Below are positions 1 to 4,938 of a stretch of 7,778 bases of DNA, piece after piece (within the stretch, counting starts at the first letter, position 1; each line of letters begins with the position of its first letter). The notes beneath the pieces are model-generated. The model worked only from the letters and a program-made list of their open reading frames with translations, ran no database searches and was not told the origin of the DNA. The position numbers were made by a program, and so were the translations under genes. Origin of the DNA: Mucilaginibacter sp. (GTDB lineage Bacteria; Bacteroidota; Bacteroidia; Sphingobacteriales; Sphingobacteriaceae); assembly GCA_028288315.1 (NCBI GenBank), contig JAQBNY010000067.1:1-7778 (forward strand), written 5' to 3'.

Positions 1-65
1 GTATCAGCAGCGTTCTTACCATGTTTTGCAAAGATCTCTGCCTTTGCTTCTTTACCTAAATACAT
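1..65 (-). CDS. rpsO: 30S ribosomal protein S15, N-terminal fragment (cut by window edge)
   Basis: The minus strand reads ATG at 65-63 and continues open to the window edge, giving 21 codons plus two bases: MYLGKEAKAEIFAKHGKNAAD. This is the characteristic start of Bacteroidota ribosomal protein S15 (MYL-x-KEAK-x-EIF-x-KHGK-x-AxDTGS), a primary 16S rRNA-binding protein of the small-subunit platform, about 89 residues in full. Only the first quarter is present; the rest lies beyond position 1. A match to the Bacteroidota -7 element lies about 45 bp upstream (111-118), which supports this start. The gene is divergent from the thioesterase at 322. In many bacteria S15 represses its own mRNA by binding the leader, but the roughly 40-nt leader here is too short for me to claim that. 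Confidence 0.88.
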   Translation of the reverse strand, partial: MYLGKEAKAEIFAKHGKNAAD

Positions 66-110
66 TACTTGAATAATATTAAAGCGTGAATAATTTGATT
101 AATTGTGGCG

Positions 111-118
111 CAAAGATA
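111..118 (-). promoter_or_regulatory. Predicted -7 promoter element for rpsO
   Basis: On the minus strand this reads TATCTTTG, an exact match to the Bacteroidota -7 consensus TAnnTTTG. It would start transcription near 104 and give a leader of about 40 nt for rpsO. The best -33 TTG candidate is on the minus strand at 146-144, with a 25-bp spacer that is a little longer than usual, and it lies inside the heptamer repeat tract. The -7 match is clear; the -33 assignment is weak. Confidence 0.6.
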
Positions 119-124
119 CGGTTT

Positions 125-159
125 AAAGTGAAAAGTAAAAACTCAAAAGTAAAAAGAAA
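125..159. repeat. Degenerate 7-bp tandem repeat, five units
   Basis: Five contiguous heptamers start at 125, 132, 139, 146 and 153, with consensus AAAGTAA. The units at 132 and 146 are identical and the others differ by one to three bases. The exact period of seven is seen directly. The tract begins 6 bp upstream of the rpsO -7 element. It is partly complementary to the tract at 294-314 (16 of 18 positions pair between 138-155 and 294-311), so the two form a long-range inverted repeat. Confidence 0.7.
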
Positions 160-197
160 TTCAGGACGTTATCATGCCAAGCCGCAAGGTGATTCGT

Positions 198-225
198 TTG
201 AATTTTCAATTACTTAAATAAGTAA
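198..225. promoter_or_regulatory. Two abutting palindromes, possible operator
   Basis: Positions 198-209 read TTGAATTTTCAA (5-bp arms, 2-bp centre). Immediately after, 210-225 read TTACTTAAATAAGTAA (perfect 7-bp arms 210-216 and 219-225, 2-bp centre). Both sit near the middle of the divergent rpsO/thioesterase spacer, where a dimeric regulator could control either gene. AT-rich DNA yields such palindromes by chance, so only the symmetry is certain. Confidence 0.3.
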
Positions 226-293
226 AACGTTTAAATCAATTTTGGGTTTTTCAAATATTATTTTTCTTTTTAGTGTTCAAGAGTGCAGCGCAG

Positions 294-314
294 TTTCTAC
301 TTTTGATTTTTGAT
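294..314. repeat. Degenerate 7-bp tandem repeat, inverted partner of 125-159
   Basis: Three heptamers start at 294, 301 and 308. The last two are identical (TTTTGAT) and the first, TTTCTAC, is diverged. Read on the opposite strand the tract resembles the 125-159 tract, with which it pairs over 16 of 18 positions. It ends 7 bp before the thioesterase start codon and contributes most of the predicted -7 motif at 298-305. Confidence 0.5.
298..305 (+). promoter_or_regulatory. Predicted -7 promoter element for the thioesterase
   Basis: TACTTTTG is an exact match to the Bacteroidota TAnnTTTG element. It would place transcription start near 311-313, giving a very short leader of about 10 nt before the ATG at 322. 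No convincing TTG/TTTG -33 element is visible at the expected 17-23 bp upstream, so this is a moderate call. Because the motif lies inside a heptamer repeat, a coincidental match is also possible. Confidence 0.4.
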
Positions 315-321
315 AAAAACT

Positions 322-744
322 ATGGACAAATCTCCTGTATATAGCAGTTTTGAAACTGAACATCGGGTTCGCCCTGATGATATTGACATGTTTCAGCATG
401 TGCACAACAGCAAGTATTTTGACTATGTGCTGGCTGCACGGTATGAGCAGATGGAAACCTGCTATGGAATGTCTATGGAAAAATTTATGGAACGCGGCTT
501 TGGCTGGGTAGTACGAACTGCCCATGTTGAGTATAAGCGTGCCCTAACCATGGGCGACTACTTCCTGGTTAAAACCGGTATTGAAAGTATTAACGATAAA
601 GGCTGCCGGGTAGCTTTCACTATTACCAATAAGGCAACCAAAAAAATTAGCTGCGATGGCTATTTTGATTATGTAATGATAGACATGGCAAGCGGCCGCG
701 GCGTAAAAGTACCCGAGGACGTTATTGAACATTACGGAATATAA
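322..744 (+). CDS. Hotdog-fold acyl-CoA thioesterase (4HBT/YbgC-like)
   Basis: A 140-residue protein of the 4-hydroxybenzoyl-CoA thioesterase group, small cytoplasmic enzymes that hydrolyse acyl-CoA or acyl-ACP thioesters. The signature lies at residues 20-32: D20-I-D22-x3-H26-V-H-N29-x2-Y32, matching the family pattern in which an early Asp and the HV-x-N stretch line the active site. The rest (WVVRTAHVEYKRALTMGDYFLVKT, then a run of beta strands) fits the single hotdog domain, and the length is normal. The frame extends upstream to a TTG at 310, but ATG 322 gives a typical N-terminus and lies downstream of the predicted promoter. The gene is divergent from rpsO and ends in a hairpin shared with the convergent gene at 764. 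Substrate cannot be read from sequence. It is only distantly similar to the second hotdog protein at 6307. Confidence 0.85.
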   Translation: MDKSPVYSSFETEHRVRPDDIDMFQHVHNSKYFDYVLAARYEQMETCYGMSMEKFMERGFGWVVRTAHVEYKRALTMGDYFLVKTGIESINDKGCRVAFTITNKATKKISCDGYFDYVMIDMASGRGVKVPEDVIEHYGI

Positions 745-764
745 ACCTGCCTTTACAGGTTTAT
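741..764. terminator. Perfect 9-bp hairpin between convergent genes, likely bidirectional terminator
   Basis: The arms ATAAACCTG (741-749) and CAGGTTTAT (756-764) are perfect inverted repeats around a 6-nt loop. The left arm contains the TAA stop of the thioesterase (742-744), and the right arm ends on the first base of the minus-strand gene's stop (764-766). The position between convergent genes suggests transcription end in both directions. Neither strand shows a clear U-tract after the stem, so it is not a textbook intrinsic terminator. Confidence 0.55.
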
Positions 765-1072
765 CAATTCATTAAAAAACCTTTGGTGCAAATAAAATCG
801 GTGAGCATAAGGCCTTTACTACCGTTAATAGTTTCAATAGTATGAATGTATTTATACGTATTGGTCAACTGATCAAATTGCTGATCAACAACTTGTATAT
901 CAATATCTTCTACTGAAAAATCTTCACAATCCTGAATGCATAATAATTTATGATCAGATGTGGGCAAAAAATCGTTAATATAACCTTGGTCGTGCAAATC
1001 AATAACCTTACAGGTTAAAGCATTGCTTAATTTGTGAGGAGCATTTTTTAAGCTGTGCATATTGTTTAACAT
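764..1072 (-). CDS. Small conserved-looking protein of unknown function
   Basis: About 102 residues from ATG 1072 (98 from ATG 1060; the frame is open to a third possible start at 1117). I chose 1072 because the extra residues of the longest version look like translated leader. There is no signal peptide or membrane span. The visible pattern is an N-terminal LSxAL...D-x2-GY-x-NDF, then CIQD-x3-F-x-VED, then YKYIHTIET-x-NGSKGLMLTDFICT. This layout (LxxAL, GYxxDF, FxVxE/D, a Y-x-I strand, then xGxKGxLxD) resembles short roughly 100-residue Bacteroidota proteins often labelled 'phosphoribosylpyrophosphate synthetase' although they lack the PRPP synthase domains. That resemblance is my inference from memory. 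It is last in the minus-strand series, separated from the DoxX gene by 179 bp with its own candidate promoter. Confidence 0.6.
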   Translation of the reverse strand: MLNNMHSLKNAPHKLSNALTCKVIDLHDQGYINDFLPTSDHKLLCIQDCEDFSVEDIDIQVVDQQFDQLTNTYKYIHTIETINGSKGLMLTDFICTKGFLMN

Positions 1073-1251
1073 TAGTATAAGTAAGTACCGGACGATTATT
1101 TTATAACTATTACACACAAAAATTAAACCAATAGTTAAATTTATACACCCCAGTTACTAACAACATATATCCACGATTGTTAATATAAGTGCTAATTGGC
1201 TTTCAAATACCTCTGTATGCCAATCAAACTTATCTGATATGAATATTCAAA
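1073..1251. other. 179-bp intergenic spacer or leader
   Basis: Non-coding stretch between the DoxX gene and the small unknown gene, both on the minus strand. It contains an exact minus-strand -7 match at 1225-1232. If that is used, transcripts would carry a leader of about 145 nt. I see no strong hairpin, tRNA or other recognisable RNA in it. Confidence 0.4.
1225..1232 (-). promoter_or_regulatory. Candidate -7 promoter element for the small unknown gene
   Basis: The minus strand reads TAAGTTTG, an exact TAnnTTTG match, with TTTG at 1251-1248 as a possible -33 element. The 15-bp spacer is shorter than the usual 17-23. It lies just downstream of the DoxX stop codon, where an independent promoter for the last gene would be expected. 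Confidence 0.35.
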
Positions 1252-1707
1252 TTACTTGCTGTCTAACATTTTATCATCAGGTGGTAAAAAACGATCAAGT
1301 GATAATGGGCCTGAACCTATTATTACAAAAAGCAGCAATAAAGCAAGTATCATTATAGACAACCACAGCTCGGAGTTAACCGCCTTATTAGGGATATTAA
1401 CTAAAAATACGGCGGCGAATACTATAGGTATTTGTATTAAAGATGCCAGTCGTGTAATTAACCCAAGAAATATTAATACGCCACCTACTAGGTGCGCATA
1501 AGTAACATAATAAAGTAAAGCAGTAATTGCTTCTGAAGAAAGGTTAACAAGTTTAGCATCTATTATCATATCGCGCAGAGACGCCATGTTCTCATAAAAA
1601 AGTATTCCTTTAAATATCAAAAAAACGCCCAATAAAATTCGTATCAGATCAAGTAACTTTGGATGATGTTTATCGCCCCAGTTTTCGATATTGCTTATCA
1701 GTTTCAT
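1252..1707 (-). CDS. DoxX family membrane protein
   Basis: A 151-residue integral membrane protein with four predicted helices at about residues 19-37, 61-82, 88-104 and 113-131. The segment AHLVGGVLIFLGLITRLASL (71-90) matches the DoxX-family pattern (lxGG-x-LLxLGLxTRxAAL), and GSGPLSLDRF (131-140) matches the usual GxGxxSLD ending. Members include the small subunit of archaeal thiosulfate:quinone oxidoreductase and mycobacterial proteins acting with superoxide dismutase and thiol systems; most bacterial members have no proven function. The ATG at 1707-1705 follows MKLISNIENW, a normal short cytoplasmic start. It lies 87 bp downstream of the YCII gene on the same strand. An envelope redox role next to the TlpA-like protein is possible but inferred only from proximity. 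Confidence 0.8.
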   Translation of the reverse strand: MKLISNIENWGDKHHPKLLDLIRILLGVFLIFKGILFYENMASLRDMIIDAKLVNLSSEAITALLYYVTYAHLVGGVLIFLGLITRLASLIQIPIVFAAVFLVNIPNKAVNSELWLSIMILALLLLFVIIGSGPLSLDRFLPPDDKMLDSK

Positions 1708-1764
1708 AACAATTGTTTTAAATGCAAAGCGTTGATGTAGATTTATGGATCAGTAAAACACGTA

Positions 1765-1781
1765 CAAAGGTTAAGGTAACC
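1765..1781. promoter_or_regulatory. Small palindrome overlapping a weak DoxX promoter candidate
   Basis: GGTTAAGGTAACC at 1769-1781 has perfect 5-bp arms around AGG. It overlaps a minus-strand AACCTTTG at 1772-1765, one mismatch from the -7 consensus, with TTTG 23 bp upstream at 1799-1796. An operator on a DoxX promoter is one reading; chance is another. Confidence 0.2.
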
Positions 1782-1794
1782 CGGCAAACATAAT

Positions 1795-2253
1795 TCAAAG
1801 CTGTGCTTTCTGTATTTTTTTGTGGGTATCCATATAAACAGGTAAAGCTGCAGAACCATACCATTCATACAACTCGGCATCTAATACCTTCGCTTTAATT
1901 GTAGGGTCGGTAACTAACAATTCATTAGCCTCGGCAATGGTTTTTACATTAAATATAAATATTCCACGGTAAGCCTTTTCGTTCTTCTCAAGCGGACCAG
2001 CAACAATCAATTTTCCGTTTGCAGCTAAGCGGCTTATGTTTGCCATGTGGCCTCTAAAAAGGCTATCTAATGTTGCTTTGTTATCTGTTTTATTTGTACC
2101 AGATTTTAAAATAGCTAAAACATACATTTTCATTCCACGTTCATCAGCGCCTAAAGATTTGGCTAAGGCGGCATCATAAACAGGTTTTGCTGATTGTGCA
2201 CTGGCGTATACCCCGCCAATAACTAACAGAACTAATACTATTAACTTTTTCAT
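1795..2253 (-). CDS. Secreted YCII-domain (YciI-like) protein
   Basis: A 152-residue protein with an N-terminal signal peptide (MKKLIVLVLLVIGGVYASAQ; cleavage likely after residue 19 or 20, no lipobox Cys), so it should be exported to the periplasm. The mature part carries a YCII-like ferredoxin-fold domain at about residues 43-133: a first strand MYVLAIL, then GHMANISRLAANGKLIVAGPL (68-88) with the conserved His at 69 and the NGKL-x-x-AGP turn, then AYRGIFIFNVKTIAEANELLVTDPTIKAKVLDAELYEWYG, matching the family's G-x-F...EA...DP-x3-A...E-x-x-W pattern. YCII proteins are usually short cytoplasmic proteins with a proposed His/Asp active site. No enzymatic activity can be assigned here. It lies 51 bp downstream of the TlpA-like gene and is plausibly co-transcribed with it. 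Confidence 0.75.
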   Translation of the reverse strand: MKKLIVLVLLVIGGVYASAQSAKPVYDAALAKSLGADERGMKMYVLAILKSGTNKTDNKATLDSLFRGHMANISRLAANGKLIVAGPLEKNEKAYRGIFIFNVKTIAEANELLVTDPTIKAKVLDAELYEWYGSAALPVYMDTHKKIQKAQL

Positions 2254-2272
2254 GGCAATTGGTTTTGTAGAA

Positions 2273-2280
2273 GAAAGATA
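2273..2280 (-). promoter_or_regulatory. Weak -7-like element ahead of the YCII gene
   Basis: The minus strand reads TATCTTTC, one mismatch from TAnnTTTG, about 20 bp before the YCII start codon. No -33 partner is visible. The gene may instead be read through from the TlpA-like gene. Confidence 0.2.
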
Positions 2281-2304
2281 ACAATAAAAAAGAAAATTTA
2301 AGGA

Positions 2305-2895
2305 TTAATCTCCTGCCAGTTTTTGCAAGTATTCTATAAACTTATCACTGTTATAATCAGCAACACCTTCATGCTTAAAAACCATTAGCCCCTGTTTGTT
2401 TATTACAAGCGTGGTAGGGATTGATCCACTCAACATCTCAGATGGTATATCTGTAATAGTTTCAAAAACAGGCAGCTTATAACCATATTTTTTTATAAAC
2501 GGTACCGACTTGCCGAGTTGGTTATCAACATCAACAATTAAGAATACTACGTTAGGGTTATTGCTTAACTTATTATGAAGTGTATTAATTGCTGGTAGTT
2601 CTGCCAGGCAAGGCGGGCACCAGGTGGCCCAAAAGTTAATGAAAACCACTTTTCCTTTTAATGATGACAAACTGATAATTCTGCCAGCGATATCCCTGAA
2701 GATAACATCTTTTATAGGTAATGAGCTTGCGGCTTGTTCTGTTTTAGGTTGAAAAAGCCCCACCCCCATTAAGCCCCTTATCAGCAATGATTTTGCAGAT
2801 GGAACAAAAAGCACAGCAATAATCGCTGCAAAAAACAATGCGTTTAAAACATTCCCTGTACTGAACCATTTTTTTGATGCTGCTTTTTCTGTCAT
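2305..2895 (-). CDS. Membrane-anchored TlpA-like thiol-disulfide oxidoreductase
   Basis: A 196-residue protein with one N-terminal membrane helix (about residues 17-36), which places the rest in the periplasm. Residues 58-195 form a thioredoxin-like TlpA/ResA domain. The active site is WCPPC at 92-96 (redox cysteines 93 and 96) within FINFWATWCPPCLAELPAIN, and the cis-proline motif is SIPTT at 158-162 (Pro160). The extra LSSLKGKVVFINFW lead-in is typical of the AhpC-TSA/Redoxin-type TlpA group. Such proteins reduce disulfides in apocytochromes or other extracytoplasmic proteins; the partner cannot be told from here. The gene starts 60 bp downstream of the ddl stop on the same strand with no clear promoter between them, so it may belong to a ddl transcript. 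Confidence 0.87.
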   Translation of the reverse strand: MTEKAASKKWFSTGNVLNALFFAAIIAVLFVPSAKSLLIRGLMGVGLFQPKTEQAASSLPIKDVIFRDIAGRIISLSSLKGKVVFINFWATWCPPCLAELPAINTLHNKLSNNPNVVFLIVDVDNQLGKSVPFIKKYGYKLPVFETITDIPSEMLSGSIPTTLVINKQGLMVFKHEGVADYNSDKFIEYLQKLAGD

Positions 2896-2955
2896 ATATC
2901 AACCAATCGAGAATTTCTTCGCACCTAGTAAGGTCTGCTGAAATAAATCCGAAAT

Positions 2956-3939
2956 CTATCTTGTTCCTTCTATTATTTGCCCGTAAAAATCCTTAACGCT
3001 CATGCCGGCTGCCCTTACCTGTTGCGGTATCAGGCTATTGGCTGATTGGCCTGGTGTTGTATTTATCTCAATAAAGAAAAACTCCTGTGTCTCTTCCAGT
3101 AAAATGAAATCAACCCTTACCATACCACGGCAATTTAAACGCAGGTAAACCTGGGTTACTATTTCGGCAATCTCCTGATTCTTTTCGGTAGGCAAATCTG
3201 CAGGAGTAACTTCATTAGTTACGCCTGTAGTATACTTGGCTTCGTAATCAAAAAAATCTTTAGTAGTTAATATCTCGGTTGCAGGCAATACGGTTATTTT
3301 ACCGTTTAGTCTTGCAATGCCAATACTAAACTCGCGGCCTTTAATAAACTCCTCTATCAGTATCTGCGAATCTTCCTGAAAAGCTTTATCAATGGCCTCC
3401 TGCAAGCCACCTACATTGTATACCTTGCTCATCCCCACGCTGCTGCCGCCATTGTTTGGCTTTATAAACAGCGGAAACTTGAGGCTTGATGCAATAGTTG
3501 CTGTATCATGCCTGTCCTTTTGATGGAGTTGGATAGATTTAGCAGTATTTAACCCATGTATGCCGTGCACAATAGCTTTGGAATACGCCTTATTCATGGT
3601 AATGGCAGATGTAGTTGCATCACAAGTATTGTATGGTATGCCTATCAAATCAAGGTAGCCTTGTAGTTTGCCATCTTCTCCCGGCGTACCGTGCACGGTT
3701 ATGAAGGCAAAATCAAACTTTATTTTTTCGCCATTAAGTGTAATGCTGAAATCATTCTTATCAACCATAATACTATTATTATCGGTTTCATGAACCCAGC
3801 TATCACGGTTTATGAGAATGGTATATACCTTGTATTTATCAGCATCTAAATTGGCGGCTATATTTTTAGCGCTATTTATTGATACCTCGTACTCGCCGGA
3901 AAACCCTCCGGCCAAAAGGGCTACGTTAATAGATTTCAT
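2956..3939 (-). CDS. ddl: D-alanine--D-alanine ligase
   Basis: A 327-residue cytoplasmic ATP-grasp enzyme that joins two D-alanines using ATP, providing the dipeptide that MurF adds to the peptidoglycan precursor. Landmarks in order: GGFSGEYEVS (11-20) with Glu16, HGTPGEDGKLQG (83-94), ATP-binding KPNNGGSSVGMSK (160-172) with Ser166, EEFIKGREFS (196-205), the omega-loop DYEAKY (231-236), RVDF (275-278) and EINTTPG (291-297) for magnesium and phosphate binding. Glu16, Ser166 and Tyr236 align by motif with the E. coli DdlB triad Glu15-Ser150-Tyr216. Tyr at that last position indicates D-Ala-D-Ala rather than D-Ala-D-Lac, so no vancomycin-type resistance change is suggested. Length is normal. 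It is divergent from the PASTA-mltG operon, a second set of cell-wall genes. No clean -7 motif is visible upstream. Confidence 0.95.
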   Translation of the reverse strand: MKSINVALLAGGFSGEYEVSINSAKNIAANLDADKYKVYTILINRDSWVHETDNNSIMVDKNDFSITLNGEKIKFDFAFITVHGTPGEDGKLQGYLDLIGIPYNTCDATTSAITMNKAYSKAIVHGIHGLNTAKSIQLHQKDRHDTATIASSLKFPLFIKPNNGGSSVGMSKVYNVGGLQEAIDKAFQEDSQILIEEFIKGREFSIGIARLNGKITVLPATEILTTKDFFDYEAKYTTGVTNEVTPADLPTEKNQEIAEIVTQVYLRLNCRGMVRVDFILLEETQEFFFIEINTTPGQSANSLIPQQVRAAGMSVKDFYGQIIEGTR

Positions 3940-3945
3940 AGTTTA

Positions 3946-3980
3946 TTTTTGGATTTCGAATGTTCAATTTCGAATTTAAT
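3946..3980. repeat. Degenerate 7-bp tandem repeat upstream of ddl
   Basis: Five heptamer-spaced units start at 3946, 3953, 3960, 3967 and 3974. Units 3953 and 3967 are identical (ATTTCGA); 3960 (ATGTTCA) and 3974 (ATTTAAT) are diverged and 3946 (TTTTTGG) is only loosely related. The tract begins 7 bp before the ddl start codon. On the ddl-coding strand the units read as A-rich heptamers, mirroring the tract at 4077-4104 on the PASTA side. Confidence 0.6.
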
Positions 3981-4076
3981 TATAAGCGCTCTAAAGTATT
4001 ATTCTTTATTTAAAAACACCCCAAAACAGAAAATTATTACCATTTAAGTTCTTAATTGATTCGCCGGTTTAAAGAG

Positions 4077-4104
4077 CAAATCCCAAATCCTGACTGCCAA
4101 ATCG
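4077..4104. repeat. Degenerate 7-bp tandem repeat upstream of the PASTA operon
   Basis: Four in-phase heptamers start at 4077, 4084, 4091 and 4098: two exact copies of CAAATCC, a diverged unit (TGACTGC) and CAAATCG. The phase of seven is kept across the diverged unit, so this is an eroded tandem array rather than isolated copies. It lies just upstream of, and probably overlaps the -33 region of, the PASTA promoter. Confidence 0.65.
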
Positions 4105-4115
4105 AAATTATTCCC

Positions 4116-4123
4116 TATGTTTG
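4116..4123 (+). promoter_or_regulatory. Predicted -7 promoter element of the PASTA-mltG operon
   Basis: TATGTTTG is an exact match to the Bacteroidota TAnnTTTG element. A TTG-like CTG at 4094-4096 is 19 bp upstream, the expected -33 spacing. Transcription would start near 4130, which rules against the upstream ATG at 4117 and supports ATG 4147 as the translation start of the first gene. Confidence 0.5.
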
Positions 4124-4146
4124 ATTGTAATTTTCTTATTAAAAAC

Positions 4147-4938
4147 ATGAGTAATTTTTTGGCTTATTTAAAAACAAGGCAATTCAGAAACACCGTTCTT
4201 TTGGTTATAGCTACAGTTATAGGGATAGTTTTAATAGCCTTTTTTAGCCTTGGTTATTATACGCGACATGGGGCGGGCATACCTGTTCCTAAACTTAAAG
4301 GTCTTAATGTTGACAGGGCCATGGCTACTTTAAAAGAACAAGGTTTTAACATTAAAATAGACAGCGTTTATGTACCTGATGAAGCTCCCGGCACCATTGT
4401 AGAACAAGACCCTGATGCTGGAACTAACGTTAAAGAGGGCCGTACCATATACTTAACCATGGTAACTCAACTGGCGCCAAACGTTTCACTGCCCGATCTG
4501 ATAACCGAACAAAGCATATTCCGTGAGGCGGTTGCCACTTTATCTAACTATGGGTTAAAAATAGGCGATACTACGTACCGGTCTGACATTGCCCGCGATC
4601 GTGTTTTGGAAGTACGTTTTAACGGACAAGTAATAAAACCAGGCACCAAGCTGCCAAAAGGTTCAAAGCTTGATTTGGTATTGGGTAACGGTGAAGGCGC
4701 AAGCGAGGTAGATATTCCTGAGTTGGTAAACCTTGATCTGGATGCAGCGAAATTCTCTATTAAAGGGGCAGGCTTAACTGTTGGAACTATTACTTACGAA
4801 GGTACTATAACCGACTCAACAAATGTGGTGGTGGTATCACAATCGCCAATGCGGAGCGATAGTACAAGTAAAACAAGTATCGGTACCCGTATTAACCTTA
4901 CAGTTTCACAAGGAAATGCTACAAGCACACCAAATTGA
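4147..4938 (+). CDS. PASTA-domain membrane protein (three PASTA repeats)
   Basis: A 263-residue protein from ATG 4147. A short cytoplasmic end (MSNFLAYLKTRQF) is followed by one membrane helix (about 16-38) and three extracytoplasmic PASTA domains at about 44-107, 112-182 and 186-256. Each begins with a (V/L/I)P-(K/D/E)-L motif (VPKLKGLNVDRA, LPDLITEQSIFREA, IPELVNLDLDAA). PASTA modules bind peptidoglycan fragments or beta-lactams in Ser/Thr kinases and some penicillin-binding proteins. Here there is no kinase or transpeptidase domain, as is usual for stand-alone Bacteroidota PASTA proteins found near ddl. An upstream ATG at 4117 would add ten residues, but it overlaps the predicted promoter and breaks the family's usual start. 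The gene opens an operon with a rhodanese, mltG, a thioesterase and a YihY protein, and overlaps the rhodanese by 23 bp. A wall-sensing or scaffold role is inferred. Confidence 0.88.
   Translation: MSNFLAYLKTRQFRNTVLLVIATVIGIVLIAFFSLGYYTRHGAGIPVPKLKGLNVDRAMATLKEQGFNIKIDSVYVPDEAPGTIVEQDPDAGTNVKEGRTIYLTMVTQLAPNVSLPDLITEQSIFREAVATLSNYGLKIGDTTYRSDIARDRVLEVRFNGQVIKPGTKLPKGSKLDLVLGNGEGASEVDIPELVNLDLDAAKFSIKGAGLTVGTITYEGTITDSTNVVVVSQSPMRSDSTSKTSIGTRINLTVSQGNATSTPN

Larger units (their letters stand above)
3940..4146. other. Divergent promoter region between ddl and the PASTA operon
   Basis: A 207-bp AT-rich spacer separates two divergent cell-wall transcription units. It contains an inverted pair of heptamer tracts (3946-3980 and 4077-4104) and an exact -7 match for the PASTA operon (4116-4123). 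No matching motif for ddl was found on the minus strand. The middle (about 3981-4076) shows nothing I can name. Confidence 0.6.

Noticed and set aside
169..194. Imperfect hairpin ATCATGCC...GGTGAT in the rpsO spacer
   Set aside because: Short stem with a bulge and a 9-nt loop and no U-tract; not distinguishable from chance.
138..311. Insertion sequence or MITE
   Set aside because: The inverted tracts are low-complexity repeats, no target-site duplication is evident and there is no transposase; it is reported as a repeat finding, not a mobile element.
277..732. Minus-strand open frames (277-525 and 544-732) opposite the first thioesterase
   Set aside because: Antisense shadows of a gene with a clear hotdog signature; one would also run through the predicted promoter.
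1256..1501. Plus-strand open frame of 81 codons opposite the DoxX gene
   Set aside because: It is antisense to a clear four-helix membrane protein, and its composition looks like an opposite-strand shadow with no recognisable domain.
2956..3939. Possible D-Ala-D-Lac (vancomycin-resistance type) ligase
   Set aside because: The omega-loop DYEAKY keeps the Tyr that aligns with E. coli DdlB Tyr216, the residue expected for D-Ala-D-Ala ligases.
4117..4146. Upstream ATG that would lengthen the PASTA protein by ten residues
   Set aside because: It overlaps the predicted -7 element, and the family start (MSNFLAYLKTRQF followed by the membrane helix) fits ATG 4147.
4825..4836. GTG trinucleotide run within the PASTA gene
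   Set aside because: It encodes consecutive Val residues in a beta strand and is too short to be a meaningful repeat.
4823..4915. Upstream extension of the rhodanese frame
   Set aside because: It lies within the coding sequence of the third PASTA domain, and the translated part (MWWWYHNRQC...) is not rhodanese-like; ATG 4916 gives the normal domain start.
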